Assembly: GCF_030272615.1 (NCBI RefSeq)
Contig: NC_081410.1
Location: 229,188,915-229,252,914 of the forward strand
Direction of reading: 5' to 3'
From: Cryptomeria japonica
Lineage: Eukaryota; Streptophyta; Pinopsida; Cupressales; Cupressaceae
DNA length: 64,000 nt
The translations under genes were made by a program, and so were the position numbers. The notes under the pieces were generated by a model that saw nothing but the letters and a program-made list of their open reading frames with translations, made no database searches and had not been told where the DNA came from. Below are positions 1-12,640 of the stretch, one piece after another (within the stretch, counting starts at the first letter, position 1; the number at the start of each line of letters is the position of its first letter).

Positions 1-554
1 AGCCACAAACTAGGATCTGGTCGAAAGAATATATTCAAAACCTATTCTCAGAAGTTCAGCCTAATGTTTCGAGACCAGGTTGCACAGATCTACCTTGGTC
101 TTCTACATTTTTTGTTGTTGAAAGCTGAACCTATTCGTCATTGTCAACACTAATGGAATTCTCGAGTACAACTCTTACACCTATTTCCTACACATAGAAA
201 GAGAGGGAAATATGTTGTGGATAGGGGTTTGCCTAATTCAAACCTCGGTTTAGCAAATAACCTTGAATGAAATAATGCAAATACTGAAATAAGTGTTAAG
301 GAGATATACCTCAGACCTGCAATTATTGATGGTGATGCAATGCTCTTTGAATGTAATTAAAAATATTGAATGTAATGGCATGACAAACACATGGGCATGA
401 AAAACCATAATCACACACACATGCTTGCATGAATATTGATGTAACTTTGCTCTACGATGCTTGAATGATGAATATGCAGCCTTAAATCTCTAAAAATGCT
501 TGATGATGAATGATTCACGGATGCACAAATAATACAGATGGATTAATTAATTTT
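1..554. other. Unassigned AT-rich DNA, possible LTR remnant
   Basis: No gene is seen. Around positions 180-260 the text (cacctatttcctacacatag, a GA-rich stretch, then ggggtttgcc and caaacctcgg) resembles positions 13110-13190 inside the solo LTR at 12641-13894. It may therefore be a diverged piece of the same LTR family. No boundary or target duplication was found, so this is a weak assignment. Confidence 0.3.
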
Positions 555-639
555 GGGTAAGTGGAAGAAGTTGAGTTCATTTAATGTAGAAATTTTACAC
601 TTAGAAAACAAGTCCAAATCAAGCGAAGCGCACAGGAGA

Positions 640-880
640 TGAAACGGGATCCTGATTAGTCTCAGGATCCCAAGCCTAAAAACGCATCGGGATCCCATTA
701 GCTTTGGGGTCCCGAGCCTAATTTTAAAAATTGGATACCATTTAAAATAAAACGGAATCCTTTTCTAAAATGAAACAGGATCCCGTTTTAAACGAAATGG
801 GATCTCGTTTCGAAAAAATATCTTTTTTTTTTTTAAATGGGATCCAGTTCATTTTTCATCACTGAGATCCCGATTTGCAG
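640..880. repeat. Left subterminal GGGATCCCG-type motif array of element A
   Basis: About eight variants of the palindrome cGGGATCCCg (gggatcctg, aggatccca, gggatccca, gggtcccga, ggatcccgt, gggatctcg, gggatccag, gagatcccg) lie within 240 bp, mostly separated by A/T runs. Similar motifs recur at 3545-3665 near the other end. Arrays of short motifs near the ends are typical of transposons whose own protein binds them, for example TnpA sites in En/Spm; a binding role here is inference. Confidence 0.6.
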
Positions 881-1819
881 TGCCTAGCCCACCAAGCCTT
901 CCAGGTAGGTTGGTTTGTCCCTTTTTTGTATTTTAGTTTTTAATGGCTTTTTTTCAATTTATGAAAGAATTTTTTCTGTTTCATTTAATTTTTTTTTAAT
1001 TGAAAAGTAATCATTTCATTGAAGTTTTTTTCCAAATTAAGAATGAAAATTTATTATTTAATTTAGGTTTTTCTTCAAAATTTTATTTTAGGGTTTAATG
1101 TGTAAGCAATTTTTTTTATAAAATTATTTGTTTTGAATATTGAATGAAATTGAAAACGTTCAAAAACAAAAACAAAAACAAAAATGAAAATAAAAACTAA
1201 AACGAAAACAAAAATAAAAATGAAAATAAAAACCAAAGCGAAATCAATAATCAAAACAAAAATGAAATCAAAAGCTTGAAAATGAAAATGAAATCAAAAA
1301 CAAAAAATGAAAATGAAAACGAAAACGTGTACACACATGTGACCCCTAGTTAAAACATTCATTATCACACACATGACCCAGGATTAAGACATAATTAGCA
1401 TGACCCCTTAAGACATTCATTATCACATCCAACCCCCCTTAAACTTTTGAAATGTGTACCTAACATTCAGGATTTCATTAGGACCTCTAATTGATTTATA
1501 GGACCCCTTAATTATACTTTCAATTATACTTTCAATGTACATATGTACCTAATACATATTTAGGATCTTATTAGGACAAACCTCTCTAAAGCTAAAATAA
1601 GGCCCCTTAAGACATTAATTATGACATGACCTAGGAAGTATTAGATTCTTTCAACATATATACATGTACTAGTTCTTGACATGAACTCGGATTTTAAGAC
1701 CCAGGCAATAATAATCTACATCCTTGATTTATAACATTTGAAACCCCTTAAAATTTAATTTTGAAATGTGTAGGAAACAGGTGTAGGAGATGATTAGGAC
1801 CTCTTTGCTGAAATAGGAC

Positions 1820-2715
1820 CGTTGATTTGGTAGTTGGTCCTGATGCTGGTGGAGCATTAGGAGGAGATGATGATGACATTACATACATGCCTTGTACATC
1901 AACACCCCATTTTTGTACTAGCTGTCATCGATTATGTTATGGGCCCTATGGTGATCCAGGTGCATCCAGTTCACATCATGATCCATCCCTTCAATTGTTG
2001 CACAGGGAGCATCCGATGATCATGATAATATTGGTTCATATGTTGAATTCCTATGTGCCAATGATCATTTGATGGATCATTGTGATAGAAAAGTACATAC
2101 TACAGATATAAATTTGTTCAATATTAAAAAAAAACTTCAAATATATAAATTAAATATATATTTTAAATAAAGTTTCATATATGTATCAATTGTGTCTCTA
2201 GGCCATGGCTACGGGCACATCGACTAGATATGTCGATCGATTTAGTCTACTGTCGGCACCTATGGATCTTGGCACGCCTTTTGGGGTAATATTTTTAATT
2301 CATTGATTTTAAAGTAAAAGATTGATTCTAAGTCAAGTAACTTTTTTATATGTCTACATGTATATATTAATTTGTTGGTATGTATGAACTTTTAAAAGGG
2401 AATTGTGACACCAACTTCCACGTCGGATCATCCACCTGCGGTTGTGGTGAGTGCTCCTCCGAGATCAGTTGTTGCAAATGAGCCTCCAGTTAGTGTACGT
2501 TGAAACTGACCTTTCAATTTTGTATCTAGATATAAATTATATATTATAAAACATGTACACATGTATATATACACATGTACACATTATCTAGAACTTAAGT
2601 TGTAACTTAAAAATTGAATTTTGTAAACAGGTGGACATGACTATTAGGATGGGTTTTTCACACCCATATGGTCCTCTTGGTAAATTTCTGGAGACATAGG
2701 TTGCATTTCAGGTGA
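1820..2715 (+). pseudogene. Element A plus-strand gene remnant, unrecognised protein
   Basis: An open stretch at 1827-2072 contains acidic residues followed by a Cys motif of the form CTSCHRLC. Later exon-like pieces include one from near 2205 ending before gtaat at 2286, one from about 2400, and one from 2632. The pieces between them are AT-rich with gt...ag borders. Elements B and C have the same order of acidic segment, Cys motif and short downstream exons, which is why I treat this as a related gene rather than chance. No known domain is recognised. The 5' part matching the RFPIHWC region of B and C is missing, so the copy is partial. Confidence 0.4.
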
Positions 2716-2858
2716 ATAATTTTAAATACTTTTAAATAATATCACGTGCATGTATAGATATAAATTATAGCTCATACACATTGATGTATGTGGATTTTTT
2801 GACCTTGTACGAACTAGTTAATAGGAGGATTTTCATTTTCACCATGTTCATATGTATT

Positions 2859-3362
2859 TTAACTTTCAACATCCCAAAGAATCTCATCTTCACCAACACA
2901 AGGGTTTTCATTTTCAATGTCTCTAATTTGTTTCATTTTGTCATGAACAACATCAATCTCAACATTGCTATATCCAACTTCTAGTAAATCATAACCATGA
3001 ATATCATCTATAATCACATTATCCATGTCTTTCAAAGAAGGATTTGAAGATGTACCTGGATAATTTGAAGATGTACCTAGATTTGAGGATGTAGTACCTG
3101 GATTAGTCTCCATAATCATATTATCTTCCACATCAACATCGTCCATAATTACATCATCTACGTCCATCTTATCCCTCAAGGCATCATCTTGAATGTTTGT
3201 CTCTTCCATTGTCATGGATCCAAAAGCATCATGATTATTCATTTGTCGAATCCTCATTCTTCTATCTCTTTGACGTTTGACTTCCTTCTCTCTTTGTGCT
3301 TGAATTTCCTCTGCAATCATGTCCCTCCTTTGTTTCTTCTTTTGACGTTGTTTAGATCCCAT
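2859..3362 (-). CDS. Element A convergent ORF, basic coiled-coil-like N-terminus, unknown function
   Basis: I chose the ATG at 3362 rather than the in-frame ATG at 3380 because the corresponding ORF in element B also starts with Met-Gly. The predicted 167 residues begin with a highly charged Lys/Arg/Gln/Glu stretch (about residues 3-45, suggestive of a coiled coil or nucleic-acid binding). An Asp-rich segment follows, with repeated VIMDDVDVED- and NVIIDDI-like blocks and a Ser/Thr/Pro-rich linker containing PGTSSN repeats. No domain is recognised. It converges on the plus-strand gene of the same element. It could be an accessory transposition protein or only the first exon of a longer gene. 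Confidence 0.45.
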   Translation of the reverse strand: MGSKQRQKKKQRRDMIAEEIQAQREKEVKRQRDRRMRIRQMNNHDAFGSMTMEETNIQDDALRDKMDVDDVIMDDVDVEDNMIMETNPGTTSSNLGTSSNYPGTSSNPSLKDMDNVIIDDIHGYDLLEVGYSNVEIDVVHDKMKQIRDIENENPCVGEDEILWDVES

Positions 3363-3544
3363 GACTAAAAAATTATGCAATGATTGACACCTTCAAAAAA
3401 TGGATATAAAATTGCAACAAAAGAGCATCCACAAGACAACTAGATCATAAAATAATGCATAAAAAGTCGTACAAAAGGACATTTTATATTACTAAAAATA
3501 ATTGCTATATATAAAAAAAAATTGAAAAAAAATAAAATAAAATA

Positions 3545-3665
3545 AACAGGATCCCATATCCAAAACAGTATCTTGTTTAGTTTTAAAACGGGATCTCATT
3601 TTATAAATGTTTTTTTAATTATTTAAAAAAAAAATGGGATATCGTATCCTAAACAAGATCCCATT
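3545..3665. repeat. Right subterminal motif array of element A
   Basis: Four or five variants of the GGGATCCCG motif (aggatccca, acgggatctc, tgggatatcg, agatcccatt) lie upstream of the minus-strand ORF, mirroring the array at 640-880. Confidence 0.5.
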
Positions 3666-4559
3666 TGTAAAAAATCTGAATTTTGGTCTAGTATCTCCTT
3701 CGGATTTTGGTTTCGGGAATGGCTTGGAGTGCCAACTCTTTGGCTTGGACCTGGTTTGACCTGTAACTTGAAGGCCAAATCAATCTCCATACAGAATAAT
3801 GACTTCAAAAATATATCTGAACACCAAATTTGCAAAAAAAAATAAAAAAATGAAAATCAATTACAGTGGAGACTATCTAGATTCCAAATATGCAATTTAA
3901 AAAAAAATTGGACCAATTTTATATTTTTTAAATAATTTATAATGGAAGAGGTCCATAAACTTGAAATGGCAGGGTTTCTTAGTTTTTTAATAAATTTGTT
4001 TCTTTAATTTTTTTGTAAAACAAATTATATGGCATCAAACTAAAGACAAATCTATATAGTTAAAAAAAATGTTAAGTTTAGGTCAAATTATGTTTGTCGT
4101 ACATGAGGGTTTTTTAAAACAACAATTATTCCAAATAAAAAATTAACAAAAAAAAATATGCAGAAAAAAATTACAAAAAAAATATCCTCACCAAAGGTGA
4201 GTGAGTTACAAATCTTTTCCCAAAAGGATTTAAAAAAAACTTTCATTTAGGTCAAATTATTCTTGTTGTACATGGGCATGGTATGGTCCTGGAAAAGTGA
4301 CTTTTAAACTATAGGTTTTTCAAACTTAATTTTTAAGATCAGGGTATTAAATTAACTTACATATTTGGAAACTAGACTTTGAGCACTACATTTTCTATTA
4401 CTGACTTTTTCTAAGATTCATTCTTTAATTGCTTCAATTTTTTAGGTCAATCAGGGCTAATTCTAAAAAACGGGGAAAACACTTCCACTTTTTGGCCAAA
4501 AAGTGGACTAAACTCCTTGTAGGCACCCTTTCTTCTTAGGTGAAAATGAATTGATAGGA

Positions 4560-6594
4560 TGCCTTTACAAAGGGTTCTCTAAGTAAATTACTGATTAGGT
4601 CAACTTCCAATGGTCATGTGTAGCCTCGAGGATAGGAGCAGACAAGTGTCTTCTTATCCCATAATTCTCACAAAAGTTATTGAATTCATTAGAAGTAAAC
4701 TCTCCATTTTTGTCAGATCTCAAGCATTTGATTCTTATATCTATTTCATTTTCAACATGACCTTGAATTTACTAAACTTTTCTAGAGCTTCATATGTTTC
4801 TCTTAAGAAGGTAACCCAAGTCATTCTAGAGTAATCATCAACTAAGATCATGAAATATATGTTACCATGTTGACTTCTACTTTTGGTCAGTCCACAAAGA
4901 TCACTATGCACTAACTCCAACAATCTAGGAGAAGATTGTTCTTTAACATCGAAGTTTCTCCTTGTTTGTTTTCCAACTTGACATTCCTTGTAAATAGTAT
5001 TAGCAGGTTTTGTGATCTTTGGTAAATCTCTCACAACTTGAATTGAAGTAATCCTCACCAGATTATCAAAATTAATCTAACACGTCATTAGATGTCATAG
5101 CAAAAACTCAATAATATGCATCATCAAGTAGTATCCACCAACGGTCTTCATGATATACATTTCCATGTGTCCTTTTTCTAGCTGCAATAAGGTTCAATAT
5201 CTCTTCTTGATCTCACATCCATCATCCGGAAAAACAAGATTATATCCATTTCCATACCTTTGTCCAACACTCAAAAGGCTACGATTCAGGCCTTTAACAT
5301 AGAAAACATTGTTTGTATTAAATGTATGCCATCAAAGTTGATTGAACAACTCCAACTATCCTAGTTGCCTGATCATCTTTAAATCAAAAAACTCCTCCAT
5401 CAAATTTCTCAAGCTTTACAAACTTACTCTTGTCACTAGTCACGTGATTTGAACATCCACTCTCAATAATCCATTCATCCTTATCTCTTTTAGCATGAAA
5501 AGTAGATACAATAGTACCTTCTCTTTTAGCAGCATCTTTCAGAGCTTTTTCTATCACAACTTTAGCAGGGTTAGCAGAACAAGATTCTTCCTTTATAGCC
5601 AAGAACAAACATTCATTGTCTTCTTCATAATCAGATTCATCATTAGAAATATTTGCATCTTCTTTAACATAATAAGCCTTCTTATTGAATTTTCTTGAAC
5701 TCCTTATTCTTTTGATTTGCAATTCTGTCAGGACATCTAGAAGCATAATGAACTATCTTTCCATAGCTGGAACATTTAAAGGGCAATTTACTTTTGTACT
5801 TTTTGGTTCCTTTCTTCACCCTTCTCACAAACTTTCTCTCGATCTCATCAAATTTCTCTTCATCAGATTCATCATCTTTCGTTGATCTAGCAGCCTTGAA
5901 TGTTATCTCTTTTCTCACACTAGTAGTACCATCTCTCATCTCAAAAGCAATTAAAGAGCCATACAAGTATTCTCTAGTGTACTTATTCTTATTCTGCACA
6001 ATTCTTCTATTGCTGAAACTTTAGAGCTATAAGATTTAGTAAGATTTCTGAGTGCCTTTTTCACAACTTCATCTTCCAATAAGTTACCTCCAAGACCTTT
6101 GATCTCATTACAACATCATTTATCTTCTACAAGTAGCTAGTTATAGCTAGTTATATTGTCTTCTTCTTCCATCTTCATGCATTCATATTTAGTTTTAGCA
6201 TTTTGCAACTTAGCTTCTTTAACAGTATCATGTCCTTCATAAGTCATTTCTAATTTATCCCAAACTTTATAAGGTGTTCATAAGTAGATCCCAAAGATAC
6301 AACCTTTATTATTTCAGTCTTAGAAATCTCACTGAAGATAGCACACCTTTCCTTTTCATTGTCTTCAAAACCCTTGATCTCATCTGGAGTGTTCACCCCA
6401 GACTGTGGTTTAACATACTCATTTGTAACAGACTTTCATACTTCATAGCCAAGAGAAATTAGGTAACCTTGCATCTTCAATTTCCAGAAAGCATAGTCAA
6501 ATCCATCAAACATAGGGATTGTTAATTTGTGCACCATTAGGATCTCCTCAAGTGGCTAAGCTCTTCTCCAAGGAACCAAAGCTCTTATACCAAT
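4560..6594 (-). pseudogene. Truncated Ty1/copia retrotransposon body (gag, protease, part of integrase)
   Basis: Read on the minus strand from the primer-binding site: gag starts at the ATG at 6537 with PMFDG.DYAFWK, a copia-type gag N-terminus. A zinc knuckle appears near 5750 (CSSYGKIVHYASRC, with the second Cys of CxxC changed to Tyr). A protease-like IIESGCSNHVT segment follows near 5450. Next come the pre-integrase region and integrase core at 5058-4741 (ELVHSDLCG, VDDYSRMTWV), then a frameshifted LRSDKNGEF-like segment near 4700. RT, RNase H and the second LTR are absent. Several frameshifts and stops separate the pieces, so this is dead. The left edge lies within 40 bp of the end of element A. 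Confidence 0.85.
6581..6592 (-). other. Copia primer-binding site
   Basis: On the minus strand the sequence TGGTATAAGAGC differs by one base from TGGTATCAGAGC, the initiator-Met tRNA complement used by most copia elements. It sits two bases inside the LTR end (TCAACA). Confidence 0.8.
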
Positions 6595-7300
6595 TGTTGA
6601 ATATACCCGCACACAAGACAACTTAGAGGGGTGGGTGAATCAGTTGTATAAAATCTTAAAATCTATTTCCCAAATTAGATCTACAACAATTTAAATTTAA
6701 CACATAATCTATGGAAAGATATGAACATGAAACATCCAGCACACCGTCCACAATGAGACACCAGATTTTATATGGAAAACCCTATTAGGGGAAAAGCCAC
6801 AAAGAAGCTATTTTGAATATATAAACATCTATTAGGGTGACACAGTTAAGGTGATTTTTACAAAGAAGGGATCATTACCATAGGGCTCACTACCTGAGAT
6901 AAGGAAAGAAGAGGCTCATTGTCAGAGGTCTCACTGCTAGAATGAAGACAAATACAAGAGAAAGAATCCACCACATATGCACTTTTGCAATCATAGGATC
7001 TGTAGATACCTTCGGATCACTGCTTATGGTAGCTAACACATGAAAGCTCACACTACTCAACACTTTTCTCCAACTCAACATCAACTATCAAACAACCAGG
7101 AAGATAGATCCTCTTTCATACACCTTCATCACATTTCACTTTCTTTCACCCATACCATTCACAATACTCAAGCATCACTGTATATATATCATCTTCACAT
7201 ATGTAAAATCTCCCAAGGTTGGCTAAGCAACTTAACTTAACACAATTCAAATTAGGTCGGCACTAACCATTCCCATGGTGAAAAAGAATGTAAAGTGGAC
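6595..7300 (-). mobile_element. 5' LTR of the truncated copia element (outer border unresolved)
   Basis: The inner border is clear: on the plus strand the LTR begins TGTTGA at 6595, just outside the primer-binding site. The outer border is not defined because the partner LTR is missing. A TATATATA run near 7181 could be its promoter. The right coordinate is only a guess. Confidence 0.5.
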
Positions 7301-7854
7301 CACAACACATCTTAATAAAGACCAAAACAGTTATCAATCACGTCATGCAAAAGTCCATAATCATCGAACCAACAAAGTAAAGTGTAGACACCCGAGGTTG
7401 GCCAAACTTAGAGTAAACACCTTCAAACTTCAAAATCACACTTCTAAAGCCCAAGAACATGTGCCAACTGAATAGAATGAAGTTAAGGACAATAATAACT
7501 TAACTCCAAAAACGCAATGCCAAAAACCATAACATGGAGAAATGCGGAGCATGCATTTCATACAAAAACACTGTCAAACGCTATCAATCATACCGGTAAA
7601 CACAACAATCTGGAACACCAAATCTAGAATATAACATCTCCAAGCATAGACTAGCAATGTGTCCAAACTACAAGAATAGATATGTAACATAGAAGATATG
7701 CGAAGCAAATACTTAGCACAACTACATAGAAAAACTCAACAACAGTTATACCAATCAATCACTAATGACAACCAAAGCATGTTGACATCAATGACAACAC
7801 ATAAGAAGCTCATTCTGATCAACCTTACATCAATTTTATCATGTTTTTATAATA

Positions 7855-8210
7855 TTGTAATGGCAAGATTATTTTGCTTCATTTATTATGGTGATTGTAA
7901 CTCTAGCCCCTTGGTCACCATGAATCTTAATTACTATTTTGAGTGTAAATTAATTTTGATCATGGATCTTCATGTTATCAAAGGTTGGAAATGTTCTTGG
8001 AAAGTTTAGGCTACTTTCCTTAATTGAAACCTTAGTAAACCAATCAAAGCATGTATTATTCAAAGTGTCAAACGTGAGGATGAAAACCTTCATATCTATA
8101 GACAACAAAAGGACAAAGACCCTTTAGTAGATACAAGTTGATGATGAAAAACATTTGACCTAGTGAAATGAATTCATTTGGAGGTCAATAGAGGATTTTA
8201 TTATTATAAT
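7855..8210. repeat. Dispersed repeat, copy 1
   Basis: About 355 bp here match 10293-10660 in the same orientation. Shared landmarks are ttgtaatgg/c, ttatt..ggt..ttg, ccccttggt.a.catgaatct, tggatcttcat.ttatcaaa, cgaaacctta/tgaaacctta, gaggatgaaaaccttca and gacctagtga.atga. The copies are diverged but collinear. The type of element is not recognised. Confidence 0.6.
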
Positions 8211-8604
8211 TCTAATTGACATCGTGCTAAGTACATTAGTATACTATTATGAGAAAACATAAAGTATTTTTAGTTGTATGTGTTGTTGTTCTGTGAGCCC
8301 TATGAATTTATAAGGAGGATGAGAAAAGTGGCATATGTACCAGATTTTCTAAAGAACAGAAGAATCCGTAATATTTTTGTGGACCTCTTATTTGAAAAGG
8401 GCTTTAGGTAAACATATTATGCCTTCAATAGATTTTTTGTCTTTGAATAATGGAGGTAATCTATTTTGATAATTGAATAATTAAAAGATAGTAAGGCAAA
8501 AAAATTGAGAAGGAGAAGCATCACAAAATGTACTTGACCAATTGGAAAGACTTGTACCTCTTGAAGATTCTATGTAGGAAGCACCAAAAATATTAGAACA
8601 CCAT

Positions 8605-9642
8605 TGTATACACCTAAAAATGGTTTGAAGATAATTAATTGAATAAGCAATTATTTAATTAATCTCCCTCCCCGATTTAATTAAATTCACTAAACAATTT
8701 GATTAAATTCCCCCTTTCATCTACTTATTAATAAATCTAAGGATTTATTTAATAGGTTCATTTCATCCCCTTTGATTAATTAATTCAAATTAATTAATTC
8801 CCCCCATCAAAATCATTTCTTCTAATCCCTTAATTAATTAAAACAAATCAAATTCATGAGTTGTTGAAATTAATTAGCCTTTTCCCATTATTTGAATTTT
8901 TAAATTCAAATTCTCTTAACTTCTACCACTCCTAAACCTAACCCAGTCTACCTACCACCATGTCCCCTTTCATCCAACATCTTCTAGAACCTTGTGACAC
9001 TTGTCACTAAGTGTTCCCTTTCATCTAACCTCTTCTAGAATCCTCTTGACACTTGTCACCATAGAGATGACAGATGCTCCCTTTAATCCAACCCCCTTTG
9101 CCAACCTCCTCCAATTTAACCATTGATATCTTCAGATCAATCTTGACCATTGATTCTTGCCACCTCACCCCTAGCCTTGGAAAATCCTATAAATAGACCT
9201 CATTTTGGAGCACAAAGGGTCCCAATTTCATATGATTTTGCATATCATTTGATTCATATCATTTGCATTCAAGCATTGTTACTATAGGCATCTAGCTTCT
9301 AGTTTATCATTCTTAGCAATGTAATCATGCTCAATTTTAGCTTAATTGCATCTTAATCTTAGTTCATTTTCTAGATCAATCATGAACTCATATAGCTTAA
9401 TCATGCTATTCTTGCTAGATCATGCATTTTCATCATTCAAATCCTCCATCTAAGTGTAGTCAAGTCACTGGAATTTGCATAATCAGATCTGAGAGCATTT
9501 TCATACTCGCATTTACTAGGAGGCGATAAGTCGATTAGCTATGGTTTTGTCTTTCATTGTTTCAATTTACTAACCATTGCTTGTAATGATTTATTGAGTG
9601 CATTGTGTTTGCAGGTACAGGTACACTTCACAGAGCACGACA
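8605..9642 (+). mobile_element. Solo LTR, Tat-like family 1 (1038 bp)
   Basis: It begins TGTATACACCTAAAAATGG, similar to the start of the complete Tat LTR at 32007, and ends GAGCACGACA. It is flanked by ACCAT at 8600-8604 and 9643-9647, a perfect 5-bp duplication. It has a TATAAATAG box near 9190 and an A/T-rich palindrome-rich front part (8630-8800). No internal element lies on either side, so it is a recombination product of a full element. Confidence 0.85.
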
Positions 9643-9647
9643 ACCAT

Positions 9648-12635
9648 AATTTTCATTGTTTGAGAACAATAAATTTGGGGAAGGCCAAGCTTATGTAGTC
9701 ACTTTTTCAATGAATTCATGTTGGAACTAAAAATTGTTTCCCCTTTTTTGATAAGCTAATAATGATTGATCCCACCAATATTGTTCTTAAAGGTTCTCTA
9801 AGTATAGTGGATTTTGTATTCAAACTCCTATGTGTGAGATTTTTGTTGAAATTTTAGACTTTGTCAACCCAGCCTACCTTTTCATCAAACTACACTCCAT
9901 TTTTCCTTATTGAGGTCTCAAAATTATCCCTATCAACATGCCTTTCCTCCAAACTTTCTCTTACTCTTATCAAGTAATCAGAGTTATCCATCCTTACATA
10001 CATTTCATCCAACCCTAACCTTTCTTTATTATTTCATTTAGAGTATTAGACTTCTTACTACTAGAATGCCTCTTCCTCAAACTCTATGTCCTCAACTCTT
10101 GAAAAAAAGTATGAGGTTTATCGTATTCCTAACTCTCAAAACCTAAGACTCCTACCATTTTTTACTGTCCATTCCCACCTACCCCTACATGACCCAAAAA
10201 ATAATTAATGACCAATTCTAAATTAGCAACCACTCCAAAATGTATTTTACTATCAAAGAATTTTATTATTATTATTTTGGACATAGATTCTCACATGTTT
10301 TTGTAATGCTAAAAGGGGAAGACACAAGTGTGCTTTATTTATTATAGTGGTTGCAAACAAACCCCTTGGTGATCATGAATCTCAACCATTATTTTAAGTA
10401 GGAACTCATTTTGATTGTGGATCTTCATATTATCAAAATTTGGATGCATATCTAAAAAAAGTTAGTATATTTTCCTTCAATCGAAACCTTAGCAAATTTC
10501 TTAGAGTACATGTTGCTTAGAGTGTTAGACCTGAGGATGAAAACCTTCAAATCTATAGAGAACTAGAGGATGAAGAGCCTTTCATCTATAGGCTGAGGAA
10601 GAAAACCCTTTGACCTAGTGAGATGACTTAATCTAGAGGTGGATAAAGTATTACACTATCACGAATCTAATCCACATTATGCCTTCAACACATTAGAAAA
10701 CTATTGTAGACAAATTATAGATAATTTTCAATTATATTTACACCTACTACAACCAATCTACTAGCTACTATTGTGGTTATTTCTTGTTATACTTTTCGTA
10801 TGATAAAATATATAATAATATTAATATTTTGTAATGGGTAGTTTCTTTATTTTATAGAGTCTAGGTTATTAGTGTTTTTTAAACCCCATGATGATTCAAT
10901 CTAATTTTATAACATTAGGATTTAATATTAAAACTAGAAGTAAATTGTTAGAGTTATATATTAGAGTTTATAAAGGAACTTTCTTGGTTAGTCAAATTTG
11001 ATTAAAAATAATCAAAGTTCTAAATATTATTAGCTCATAACAATTATTAGGGTTCTTATAGTTATTTTATGGGTCATTTATAAGTACATGATTACTATCA
11101 AAATATTCTAAGATGAAAGGGATTGATAATATACATTTCTTTCAAGATTAGTATAGATTTGTGCTCCCTTTGGTGATGGATTTTTTCTTAAAAGAATTTC
11201 TCCACATACATATGGTGTCATGTGTTTATAGCTTAAGGTTTGCTAATTTATACTTTCACACATCTAATTTATGGTTAATCAACTAATGACATGGTCATTA
11301 CTTTAGATTTACATAATTTTCTAAAAATATTTCATTTTAATAGTTTACTCTATATTATAAGTGAAATTTATCAATGATTGACCTACATCAAGGAATTCCA
11401 TATAAATAGGGATTTTTTTATGTGCTACAAAATATGTGTATGCTTTCTAGCTTTCTCTTCCATATTTTTCCCTCTAATTTAGTTGTAATATTAAGTAATA
11501 CCTTTCATTGGAGTGTCATAAAAATAAGGATTTTTGTACGTATTATATAATATATATGTGCAAGTTTTCTAGCTTTCTCTTCCATAGTAAATTGAAACTT
11601 CCGTGCAAAAATATATTTTTCACTGTTTTTTATGTATATATATTTCAATAAATTTGAAAAATTGCATGTACTGAAATATAACTCTTTCCATTTGGTGTCA
11701 CCTTTTTTTTTAATTATTTATCCAAATTAGAAAAAACATATCAACTTGACATAGACTCTTTTCTCTAGTGCATTTATTTTTTTCAAAAATTTTAAATAAA
11801 TTTTAGTATTTTTCCTTTACAAGATAATCAACCTTATATTTTAGTGTTGATGACCTACTTTCAATTAAAAAAAATATAAAATATAAAAACTAATTAAAAT
11901 ATTAAAAGATGTATATTTTGGAAAATTCACTTATAGATCTATAAAAGGGTATTTTTTACATTTCAAAAAAAAAAATTTTATAAGAGTAGGAGTTGTTGAA
12001 ACATTGAGTTTTTCAACAACAAAAAAAATATTGGTAATTAGACCCAAAGTGGTATAGAATATACATTTAGTAGACAATTCCAATTGGAAATGTTGTGGCC
12101 TATGTATAAGATAGCTATAATGCATCTCTATAGACCATATGTTTGACTAAAATTAATTTTTAGTTAGAATTACTTAAATTCATTTGTGCTGATAAGTTGG
12201 CCTGAAACGTGACATGGTTTTGTTCTTTTACCCAGTAGTAAAGAAGGGGATGTGAAAAGGAGATCTATGAAAGAGAAAAACAAATGAATCGCTACTTGTA
12301 ATTCAATAAATAAAATTGGACATTTAGGGTTTTCTTTAAAAAAAATTATACTAATAAAAATATTTTTAACTTTTGAAGAATTTTAATTATGAGAGCATAT
12401 TTGAAGAGGCAAATATTGGTTGTCTTATCATCCTTTGAATCATTAGCTAAATATGGCACCTCCCATTTTAATAGATAGATGATAAAACGGTGTCACCTAC
12501 AACCATGCCACTTATTTCATATTTTATGGTTCTACTTAGAGCATTTTGCAGCAATGTGACCTACCTAAGAGTAGTGTCTACATATAAATGAGACGTTTTC
12601 ATAGTCCAAAACCTACTTCCAAATGCACCCACTTA
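9648..12635. other. AT-rich DNA without a recognised gene
   Basis: No coding region is supported. Apart from the dispersed repeat at 10293-10660, I see only AT-rich, low-complexity sequence, including two short related stretches near 11400-11460 and 11515-11585 that share tttctagctttctcttccata. Confidence 0.6.
10293..10660. repeat. Dispersed repeat, copy 2
   Basis: This is the direct-orientation partner of 7855-8210, beginning about 2.44 kb downstream of it. The solo LTR at 8605-9642 lies between the two copies. Confidence 0.6.
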
Positions 12636-12640
12636 CCTAC

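Larger units (their letters stand above)
555..4528. mobile_element. Element A: DNA-transposon-like element with GGGT...ACCC ends
   Basis: The left end (555-579) and the reverse complement of the right end (4502-4528) both begin GGGT and share the later block AG.AGTT.AGT.CA. They are flanked by ttt on both sides, a possible 3-bp duplication that is weak because it is so short. Inside are a plus-strand exon remnant (about 1820-2715), a convergent minus ORF (2859-3362) and GGGATCCCG-like motifs near both ends. Element B (22982-31660) has the same plan, and its sequence just inside the right end is similar (tttggaaactaga then a gtact/gcact-aca block). The superfamily is not recognised: it lacks the CACTA end and the TTA/TAA target typical of Harbinger elements. 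Confidence 0.5.
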
